This document shows, piece after piece, positions 33,947-40,355 of a DNA stretch of 42,464 nt (its first letter is position 1; each line of letters begins with the position of its first letter). The stretch comes from Prevotella sp. (lineage in GTDB: Bacteria; Bacteroidota; Bacteroidia; Bacteroidales; Bacteroidaceae): contig JAEEJK010000117.1 in NCBI GenBank assembly GCA_016281815.1, positions 1 to 42,464 of the forward strand. The letters are read 5' to 3'. The notes below the pieces were generated by a model. The model was not told the DNA's origin and searched no databases. It worked only from the letters and a program-made list of their open reading frames with translations. The position numbers and the translations under genes were made by a program.

Positions 33947-34699
33947 ATGACTCGATTTGTATCATGGAATGTCAACGGGCTCCGCGCCTGTAGCGGCAAG
34001 GGTTTTGAGGAAGCCTTCAAAGCCCTTGACGCCGATTTTTTCTGCCTGCAGGAGACCAAGATGCAGGAAGGGCAACTCGACCTACAGTTTGAGGGTTATG
34101 AGTCTTACTGGAATTACGCTGAGAAAAAAGGGTATTCAGGTACTGCCATTTATACGCGGCGTCATCCGCTGAATGTGACCTACGGCATCGGCGAGGAGGT
34201 GCACGACCATGAGGGACGTGTCATCACGCTGGAGATGGAGGACTTTTTCCTGGTGACGGTCTATGTGCCCAACTCCCAGGACGGCCTGCGCCGTTTGGAC
34301 TACCGAATGACATGGGAGGACGACTTCCGTGCCTACCTGCAGCGTCTTGATGCCATCAAACCGGTCATCGTCTGCGGTGATCTCAATGTCGCCCACGAGG
34401 AGATTGACCTGAAGAACCCGAAGACCAACCGCCGCAACGCTGGCTTCACCGATGAGGAGCGCGAGAAGTTCAGCACGCTCCTTGCAGCCGGTTTTGCCGA
34501 CACCTTCCGCCGCCTCTATCCTGAGCAGGTGACCTACTCCTGGTGGTCATACCGTTTCCGTGCCCGCGAGAAGAACGCCGGGTGGCGCATCGACTATTTC
34601 CTGGTATCCGAGCGTCTGATGCCCCTTGTCGCCGACGCTCTGATCCATACCGACATCATGGGCAGCGACCACTGTCCGGTAGAGGTAGATTTGAAATAA
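33947..34699 (+). CDS. xth: Exodeoxyribonuclease III (AP endonuclease)
   Basis: A 250-residue Xth/APE1-type enzyme for base-excision repair. Diagnostic segments: RFVSWNVNGLRA, the metal-binding Glu in LQETKMQEGQ, GDLNVAHEEIDLKNP, the RRNAGFTDEER loop, and the C-terminal SDHCPVEVDL with the catalytic Asp-His pair. It cuts 5' of abasic sites and has 3' exonuclease activity. The length is normal. A terminator follows directly. Confidence 0.96.
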   Translation: MTRFVSWNVNGLRACSGKGFEEAFKALDADFFCLQETKMQEGQLDLQFEGYESYWNYAEKKGYSGTAIYTRRHPLNVTYGIGEEVHDHEGRVITLEMEDFFLVTVYVPNSQDGLRRLDYRMTWEDDFRAYLQRLDAIKPVIVCGDLNVAHEEIDLKNPKTNRRNAGFTDEEREKFSTLLAAGFADTFRRLYPEQVTYSWWSYRFRAREKNAGWRIDYFLVSERLMPLVADALIHTDIMGSDHCPVEVDLK

Positions 34700-34701
34700 T
34701 G

Positions 34702-34726
34702 AGGTTGTGAGGTCACCTCACAACCT
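34702..34726. terminator. Bidirectional terminator between xth and tonB-like gene
   Basis: AGGTTGTGAGGT-C-ACCTCACAACCT, a perfect 12-bp stem around a single base, between two convergent stop codons (the last base touches the stop of the minus-strand gene). Confidence 0.75.
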
Positions 34727-36003
34727 TACCGTTTGAAATATAGAGGTAGGGCCACTCTGACATTGACAGGAGTGCCATTCTGTTTTCCAGGAATCCAAGG
34801 TTTCATATCAAGAATCGCTTTCACGGCAGCGCGGTCGAAGGCGGGTGAAAGGGGCAGAATCACCGAGGGGCGGCATATCCTGCCATCTGCAGCCACAACG
34901 AAGGAGACGACCACCCGCCCTTGAATATTGCTGCCCAACTCCAGCACAGGGTAATTCAACTGCTGCATGAGAAACTCTGACATTTTCGTTGTTCCCTCCG
35001 GATAATGGGGCATGCTGTCCGCCAAAAGGTAGATGGGTTGTCCGTCCTCCATCACCTCCTCCTTCTCCGGTTCCAAAGTCTGGCGGATGTTTTTCTTCTT
35101 CCACACATCTACTCTGTCAAGCAACCTGACGGCTTTGGCTGTCAGGAAGAAGTCCAAGTTATTGTAGCGCAAGACTCCGACGAGCATGTCCAACCCATCT
35201 TCATCAAGGACATTCTTGAGATTGAACGCCACTCCCTTGGTTCCTCCGAGCAGGCACACCTGGTCGGGCAAGTCTTCCGCCCGCATCGTTTTGCCAGCAA
35301 TGGGTGTTGTACTTACGCCATTGAACAAAAAATCGGATACACCAGAACCTGGCTTGCCCTGTATTTCAGAAGCCGTCGCTACCAAGCCGAGAAGATCATA
35401 ATGGAAGAGTTTGCCGGGCATGAATTTCCCCTTGATGATGTCTTTGGCAGTGAGTATTTTATCCCCTATCACATCATAGGTGATGAGGCGCTGTACATTG
35501 ACCTTTGGGTGAGGGGCATCGCCATCCCTGTGCTGCGCCGTCACCCTGAACGACATATACCTGTCTTTCTCCCATGCCAACTCGGTGAGTGTGAGTGTGA
35601 CATACTGGCGCTTGATGTTGGGCCCCTCGGGCACAGCATTGATCTCTTTTCCCAATGTCTGATAAAACTGTTTCTTGCTCTCATCGAGAGAGAGACATTC
35701 ATTGCCAAAAAGTGTGGTGCACAACCAACTTTGCAAGTCGGCCACCCCTGACCCGCTGATGCGCTCTGGCCATTCGAGATTGAGGACAGCAAGTGTGACG
35801 ACATCGCCTTCCTGGAAGAGTTTCCGCTCATCCACATAACGGATTCTGTAGGTCTGGGAGTTGCTGACTATCAGTTTTTTAACTTCTGTTTGCTGGGCGC
35901 TCACTGCCAGGGGCATGAGCATGGCAAAGATAAGCATCGGTATATATCGCGATGCGTGATACGGCTGGGATTGCTTTCTCCTGAAAACGGATAGTGTCAT
36001 CAT
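34726..36003 (-). CDS. Exported protein with C-terminal TonB domain
   Basis: A 425-residue protein. Residues 1-35 form a basic N-terminus and signal peptide ending MPLAVSAQQ. The middle (about 40-290) has the order of a DUF3298/RsiV-like domain, with YVTLTLTELAWEKDRYMSFR and the YDVIGDKILTAKDI signature. The last 90 residues are a TonB C-terminal domain (LNYPVLELGSNIQGRVVVSF, then ADGRICRPSVILPLSPAFD and a final VRVALPLYFKR). Unlike true TonB it has no N-terminal anchor or Pro-rich spacer, so energy transduction is doubtful. The ATG at 36003 is chosen because the longer frame (from 36117) is a low-complexity SDRSDQSVRSD stretch that overlaps the next gene. Confidence 0.8.
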   Translation of the reverse strand: MMTLSVFRRKQSQPYHASRYIPMLIFAMLMPLAVSAQQTEVKKLIVSNSQTYRIRYVDERKLFQEGDVVTLAVLNLEWPERISGSGVADLQSWLCTTLFGNECLSLDESKKQFYQTLGKEINAVPEGPNIKRQYVTLTLTELAWEKDRYMSFRVTAQHRDGDAPHPKVNVQRLITYDVIGDKILTAKDIIKGKFMPGKLFHYDLLGLVATASEIQGKPGSGVSDFLFNGVSTTPIAGKTMRAEDLPDQVCLLGGTKGVAFNLKNVLDEDGLDMLVGVLRYNNLDFFLTAKAVRLLDRVDVWKKKNIRQTLEPEKEEVMEDGQPIYLLADSMPHYPEGTTKMSEFLMQQLNYPVLELGSNIQGRVVVSFVVAADGRICRPSVILPLSPAFDRAAVKAILDMKPWIPGKQNGTPVNVRVALPLYFKR

Positions 36004-36015
36004 ATTATGTATTTT

Positions 36016-36070
36016 TATTATGTCGGACCTGACGGACTGGTCGGATCTGTCGGACTGGTCGGACTCGGAT
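36016..36070. repeat. TCGGACTG-type short direct repeats
   Basis: A run of GTCGGACCTGACGGACTGGT and TCGGATCTGTCGGACTGGTC units. A similar motif on the other strand (TCCGACAAATCTGACAAACC) forms the KSDKSDKPDK tail of the DoxX-like protein at 30697-30725, so the repeat type occurs both in coding and non-coding DNA. Confidence 0.6.
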
Positions 36071-36073
36071 TTT

Positions 36074-36685
36074 CTATGGTGTGACAGTGATGTGGAGACA
36101 GGTCTGTTGAGTCTCATACCTCACGTAGCATCTGCCTTTCTGTCGCAGTTTGTCCATCACCTCGCCAAGAAGGTATTTCATCTGCCGGCTGTCGTTTTCT
36201 TTTCCCTCCACATACTTGAACCGTCTGTAGGTGATGTCGAATGTGGTGGCATGGCAGTGAGCCGAGTTAGGCACGGCATTGCTGTTCACCTTCATCAGTT
36301 TCCGCACATCCTCCTTGGTGCGCAGCACAGAGGTGACGATGATCTTGTATTTCCCCATCTTATGCTTTTTCTCTGCCTTCTGGAAGTTTTTCCCGATATC
36401 CTTGAGCAGTTTGGCTGCCTGTGGGGTGAGGTAAGGCACGGAATGGGTCAGAGGGTCGATGCTGTAGTATTTTCCCTCCTCGATGAGTTTGAGGTGCCTC
36501 TTCACCTTTTTGGTGAGTTGTGAGCGGTCCTCCAACGGTTCGATGCCGTATTTCTTCGCTGCGGCGAGTTGGTGCGGGTTGTTGTCGTTGAAGGTGAAGG
36601 GGAAATTGACTGGCACCTCACGCCTTGTGCCGCAGGCGGTGAGGCATGCGGCAAAGACAAGAAGTATCCAGTAGTTTTTCATCAT
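36074..36685 (-). CDS. M15-like putative peptidase lipoprotein (DUF5715 type)
   Basis: A 203-residue lipoprotein with lipobox LTAC (Cys18). The C-terminal half resembles the peptidase M15/VanY fold: IIVTSVLRTKEDVRKLMKVN, then NSAHCHATTFDITYRRF with the His and Asp of the S-x-H-x(6)-D metal site, and CLHITVTP with a final His at the place of the third metal ligand. It probably acts on peptidoglycan stem peptides or is a non-catalytic relative. Bacteroidetes proteins of this type are named DUF5715. It lies 70 bp upstream of the TonB-domain gene on the same strand. Confidence 0.75.
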   Translation of the reverse strand: MMKNYWILLVFAACLTACGTRREVPVNFPFTFNDNNPHQLAAAKKYGIEPLEDRSQLTKKVKRHLKLIEEGKYYSIDPLTHSVPYLTPQAAKLLKDIGKNFQKAEKKHKMGKYKIIVTSVLRTKEDVRKLMKVNSNAVPNSAHCHATTFDITYRRFKYVEGKENDSRQMKYLLGEVMDKLRQKGRCYVRYETQQTCLHITVTP

Positions 36686-36700
36686 TATTCTGTCATTCTA

Positions 36701-36849
36701 GAAGTATAGGAGTGTAGGAGTATAGGAGTGTAGGAGTATAGGAGTGTAGACATTACTCTTATTTAGCAGCGTTCTCTATCAACGAGGAGTAATGAGGACT
36801 ATTGTCTAAACTCCTCATCTTCGAAACTCCTAAACTCCTTTCAACTAAG
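36701..36849. repeat. MITE-like GGAGTGTAG element, copy 2
   Basis: Starts with several GTATAGGAGTGTAGGA units, contains the core GGAGTGTAGACATTACTCTT and ends CTCCTAAACTCCTTTCAACT, right beside the stop codon of the lipocalin-like gene. Its left end has more repeated units than copies 1 and 3. Confidence 0.75.
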
Positions 36850-37395
36850 TTATTTCACTGCCTGACGGCGGAACACCATGGTGTCGATGTCGGAAACGAT
36901 CTTGAGCACGTCGCCCTCGAGGACGTAGTCCATTGGCTCAGCCTTCTCAAAGCCTCCGAGGAACTGTTTGCGGCCTTCCTTCTCGAGGTTCTCTATTAAA
37001 CTCTTGATGATCTTGTCGCCAAAAGCCTCCATGGTGGGGTCTCCAAAGGAAATCTTGATGCTGTCTTTCTCAAACTTGAAGAACTGGCTGGAGTCAGCGA
37101 CATTCCAAGTCATCTCGTCACCTGCATCATTCCAAGTTCCCTTGAATCCCATGGTAAAGGGCATGTGGATGGATGTTTCTTTTTCCTTGGAATCCATCAC
37201 AGCATTGGCGGAGAAGGTCATCGTGCTGTCCTCGGCGAGGTTGAGGTTAATCACCATCGAGGTATTTGCACTTGAGTCATTGTTCAGCACAGGTTCTGAC
37301 TTCCACTGTCCTACGAGGGATGGGGCGGCCTCTGTGCAAGCCACGATCAGGGCCATGCATGCGAGTGAGCATACTGCATAAAAAAACTTTCTCAT
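36850..37395 (-). CDS. Lipocalin-like lipoprotein
   Basis: A 181-residue lipoprotein: signal to lipobox LIVAC (Cys20), then SLVGQWKSEP, the G-x-W that opens lipocalin-like domains, and a series of strands (STMTFSANAVMD, MGFKGTWNDAGDEMTWNV, DSIKISFGD), closing with VLKIVSDIDTMVFRR. The second GTW repeats the lipocalin-style motif. It is probably periplasmic or surface-exposed, perhaps ligand-binding; no specific role can be given. It is a single gene with a weak promoter candidate upstream, TATTTTTG on the minus strand (37439-37446), with TTTG 22 bp further (37469-37472). Confidence 0.75.
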   Translation of the reverse strand: MRKFFYAVCSLACMALIVACTEAAPSLVGQWKSEPVLNNDSSANTSMVINLNLAEDSTMTFSANAVMDSKEKETSIHMPFTMGFKGTWNDAGDEMTWNVADSSQFFKFEKDSIKISFGDPTMEAFGDKIIKSLIENLEKEGRKQFLGGFEKAEPMDYVLEGDVLKIVSDIDTMVFRRQAVK

Positions 37396-38043
37396 AACTG
37401 AATCAAGATTATTTGTAATAGAAAATGGGTTGATGTTGCAAAAATAGTGAAAAAAATGAATGAGCGAGCAAAAAACTACTTTTTTTCACTAAATTATCAC
37501 ACACGCAACAGTTATTGGGTCATTCCTTGACTCCCTGATTCTCCAGACAAATAATCAACGTGCTCAAGTTGAAAGGAGTGTAGGAGTGTGGGAGTTTAGG
37601 AGTGTAGACATTACTCTTGCAAGTCATCAGTCTCTATTGGCGGGGTGCAATCTATTCTATTGTCTAAACTCCCAATCTCCTAAACTCCTAAACTCCAAAA
37701 AGTTGAGCAAATGCGAAACTTGAAACAAATATTCTTTCGTGGAGATTCGTGCAGTTTCGTGGTTGAAAACAATTCATGAATAAATTCATGCATAATTCGC
37801 GGTAATTTATGTAAAAAAAAAGGAAACGCGAATTTCCATGTAATATATCCATTAATTACCATTAATTGCTTCGCCGCAGAGCGGCGATATATTCCTTGAT
37901 TCCCAGATTCCTTAGACAAATAATCATTAGCCATCATTCGTACAGATTCGTGCAGTTTCGTGGTGGAATGTGTTAAATTTAGGAAAAAGCGGCGATTATT
38001 GCCCAAAATTCAATATCTTTGCGACAACTATAAACTGTTGACC
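37396..38043. other. Intergenic region rich in repeats
   Basis: No gene is believed here. In order it holds AT-rich DNA with the possible promoter of the lipocalin-like gene, a repeat pair (ATTCCTTGACTCCCTGATTC at 37522-37557 and a near copy at 37891-37926, both ending AGACAAATAATCA), the third GGAGTGTAG element (37561-37722), two exact copies of ATTCGTGCAGTTTCGTGG (37745-37762 and 37946-37963), a GC hairpin TCGCCGC-AGA-GCGGCGA (37871-37887), and a TATCTTTG -7 box for the dockerin gene (38014-38021). Confidence 0.7.
37561..37722. repeat. MITE-like GGAGTGTAG element, copy 3
   Basis: Starts TGCTCAAGTTGAAAGGAGTG, contains GGAGTGTAGACATTACTCTT, and ends ACTCCAAAAAGTTGAGCA followed by AATGCGAAACTTG. 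The reverse complement of the right end closely matches the left end, giving imperfect terminal inverted repeats about 25-30 bp long. Confidence 0.8.
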
Positions 38044-38391
38044 ATGAATGCCCGTTTTTTCAGACATCTTGCCCTGTTGGTTGCCATGTTGTTCACGGCA
38101 TCCCTTCAGTTGCATGCGGAGGGCACGAAGCCAAAAGCCGGCGATGTGAACGGCGACGGCAACATTACCGTGGCCGACGTGATGCTGATGGTGAACTACA
38201 TTACCGAAAAGGACTTGTCGGGCGTGCATTTTTCGGAATATGCCGCTGACCCCAACAGAGACAAACGTATCAATGTGGCTGATGTGATGATTGTGGTGAA
38301 AATCATCATGGGCACTCCCTGGGACGATCCCGACAACCCCACCCTGCACATCGACGACGGCGAGGGGGAGGACCCCGGTGGCGGTCTGTAA
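38044..38391 (+). CDS. Small secreted stand-alone dockerin-type protein
   Basis: A 115-residue protein: a signal peptide ending near LHAEG (residue 27), then two dockerin type I-like calcium loops with helices: GDVNGDGNITVADVMLMVNY (about 33-52) and DPNRDKRINVADVMIVVKII (about 70-90). Loop residues D-x-N-x-D...D are intact in both. The C-terminus is an acidic Gly-rich tail (GEGEDPGGGL). Nothing catalytic is attached. In Prevotella, dockerin-like modules usually sit at the end of large secreted proteins; as a separate gene this could be an adaptor or a remnant. The ATG at 38044 is chosen because the longer frame has no signal peptide. Confidence 0.85.
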   Translation: MNARFFRHLALLVAMLFTASLQLHAEGTKPKAGDVNGDGNITVADVMLMVNYITEKDLSGVHFSEYAADPNRDKRINVADVMIVVKIIMGTPWDDPDNPTLHIDDGEGEDPGGGL

Positions 38392-38471
38392 AGCCTTTTG
38401 ATTTTCCGGATAGACCTTGGTCAAGTCCGAAGAACTGCGGCGGTGCCAGTGATGGTGCCGTTTTTATATGC

Positions 38472-39872
38472 CTATATACCCAAACCTGACACCAACTGCA
38501 CGAGTTGCTGGTCGTTGCACAACTGTGTGATGTATGTACCGATGGTGTTGGGACTCCTGGCAAGCAAGGTGGCAAGCGCATTGACATTGGCTCCCGGCGA
38601 CGAGAGATAGGCCATGGCAAATGAATGTCTCATGTTGTAGCATGATAGTTGGCTGATGTTGATGAGGGGCCGGCACTGCCCCGTCTCCCGGTTGATTTTC
38701 TCCACCTCCGCGTTGATTTCCTCACAGATCGTCCTCATCCTCTTTTTGGTGGAACAGGCGATGTGCTGCACGGCACATCTGATGCCCTCTTCGGTGCGGT
38801 TCTGCTTGAGGGTGTGACTGTCGTTCTGCACGATGGGAAAGAGAAACCCATCGCGGAGTCCCGCACTGTCGAGCAACGGCTGAAACACAGCCTTTGCGAG
38901 CCTGTCGCATCTGATGCGGGGCCTGACAAACGTTCCTGTCTTCGATCTTTTGAAGTCAAAGCAATAATAGGAGGTCACCTGTCCATGCTCATCGGCGATA
39001 TGCCGCAGGCTGTAGTTGTCGGAACGCAGCAATGCCACGTCGATGGGAGCACTCCCGTTGAGTTTGAGCATGGCAATCCAGAAACAGAGAGCAAACTCCG
39101 CAGTCGACCGCTTACGGATACGCTCCTCTGCCCCATCGCGGAACTGCCACCCCTCTTCCGTGTCCTCAGTGACGAGGCGCAGGTAATACTCCTCGATCCT
39201 GATGAGATTGTCCTTGTCGATGTATGCCTTGCGGTTGGCCTTTCTCACCATCCGGGCATACGGTTTCAACTGGAAGCAGTAGTCACATGCCTGAAGCATG
39301 CCCTTGGCCATCGCATGATGACAGACGGCGGCAATTTTGGCACATGCCGTGTGGATGGTGCCTTCGCTCAGGTGCTCCTTTGCCTGCTTGATAAAAGCCG
39401 CCATCCTGTTCTCTGTGAGGTCATTCACCAAAAAGTGCTCGTTGCCCATAAACTCCGCCAGCAACCGATAGGCATAATCATAGTAAACCTTGGTGCTCTT
39501 GCGAATCTGACGGTCGGAAAGGAAGTCTTCCATGATGGCCTTATACTCGTGGGTGCGTGCGCTGAAATCCGTCCGCGAATCATCAAGCAGCATGTCGGGG
39601 GTATAGCGCATTCCGCTCATCTCCAACCTGAGTTTCCGCTCCACCACCTTATTCTTATATTCGGTGATGATGCGGTTGATGATCTCTGCATGCTCAAATC
39701 CTTTTTTCACCAACTGGTTTTTCTTGTCCCAGTGGGCGGTGTCGCAACTGTAGCCAGTCGATTTCTCCTTCGTATAGCCAAAACTCACCCTGAGCATGAT
39801 GGGGTGCAGTCCGTTGGCCAGTGTCTTATTGGTGCGCAGCACCAACCTGACAACTGCGCTGTATACTTTCAT
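38472..39872 (-). CDS. Tyrosine recombinase/integrase with diverged active site
   Basis: A 466-residue site-specific recombinase. The N-terminal part has an Arm DNA-binding domain (VRLVLRTNKTLANGLHPIML), then a SAM-like core-binding domain (about 110-210). The catalytic domain shows the beta-hairpin Lys (FKRSKTGTFVRPRI), box II Arg (YNMRHSFAMAYLSSPGA) and the C-terminal Tyr (SPNTIGTYITQL). The box I segment reads LKLNGSAPIDVALLR, with Asn where I expect Arg, and the last His/Trp position seems to be Arg (LLARS). It could be an active member of a diverged subgroup, a decaying integrase or a promoter invertase. No other phage or transposon genes are near. Directly repeated sites precede it. Confidence 0.88.
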   Translation of the reverse strand: MKVYSAVVRLVLRTNKTLANGLHPIMLRVSFGYTKEKSTGYSCDTAHWDKKNQLVKKGFEHAEIINRIITEYKNKVVERKLRLEMSGMRYTPDMLLDDSRTDFSARTHEYKAIMEDFLSDRQIRKSTKVYYDYAYRLLAEFMGNEHFLVNDLTENRMAAFIKQAKEHLSEGTIHTACAKIAAVCHHAMAKGMLQACDYCFQLKPYARMVRKANRKAYIDKDNLIRIEEYYLRLVTEDTEEGWQFRDGAEERIRKRSTAEFALCFWIAMLKLNGSAPIDVALLRSDNYSLRHIADEHGQVTSYYCFDFKRSKTGTFVRPRIRCDRLAKAVFQPLLDSAGLRDGFLFPIVQNDSHTLKQNRTEEGIRCAVQHIACSTKKRMRTICEEINAEVEKINRETGQCRPLINISQLSCYNMRHSFAMAYLSSPGANVNALATLLARSPNTIGTYITQLCNDQQLVQLVSGLGI

Positions 39873-39904
39873 CTGATGGTCTGTTTTCGTCGTTTAGTCT
39901 TTGT

Positions 39905-39943
39905 CTGTCAACTTGACGGATTCAGGTATCTGCCAACTTAACG
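39905..39943 (-). promoter_or_regulatory. Tandem 14-bp sites upstream of the recombinase gene
   Basis: CTGTCAACTTGACG (39905-39918) and CTGCCAACTTAACG (39930-39943) are direct repeats 25 bp apart with two mismatches. The first contains a perfect palindrome, GTCAA-C-TTGAC. They lie between a TATCTTTG -7 box on the minus strand (39948-39955) and the ATG, around the predicted transcription start, as expected for autoregulatory or recombinase-binding sites. Confidence 0.5.
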
Positions 39944-39955
39944 AGTACAAAGATA

Positions 39956-40355
39956 AACAAAATTATTCTACTTGTAAACTTTTTGACAACATTTAGTGCC
40001 TATTTTAGTGCAAACCATAGATTAACAGAAAACATCCGGTGGTTTTTTCCCCCCCACCGCAAAATGTCGCAATATCGTTAACATATTGTTTATCATTGAC
40101 TTACCAAACTTACATCATCCTTATTTTTCTCTTGAGTTATGTTGGCGCCCAACATATCATTAAAACTAAAAAAATCTCAAAAAATTACATGAATTGATAA
40201 AAAAAATTGTCATCTTTTTGAATCGCTCCTTCCATCCACATCTTGGATTCCCAGGACAGACGGAAAGGACAGTGATGACGAAGATCTGGCAAGTTGAAAT
40301 TCAGTGATACTAATAACAAAATCAATCATTTTATTAACTATAAATTCATTAAAAC
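39956..40355. other. AT-rich gap between recombinase and BspA-like gene
   Basis: Contains the palindrome TATGTTGG-CGC-CCAACATA (40138-40156), an exact 8-bp inverted repeat that may be an operator, a run of seven C after six T (about 40045-40058) and otherwise AT-rich DNA. No clear promoter for the surface-protein gene was found and no long inverted repeats that would mark an invertible segment. The leader of the surface gene may be as long as 200 nt. Confidence 0.55.

Noticed and set aside
38649..39941. 430-codon plus-strand ORF opposite the recombinase
   Set aside because: Mirror frame of a recognisable integrase; no motif or signal peptide and no promoter.
39876..40355. Invertible promoter between recombinase and surface-protein gene
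   Set aside because: I looked for separated inverted repeats flanking a promoter-sized segment and found none; only a compact palindrome and direct repeats are present.
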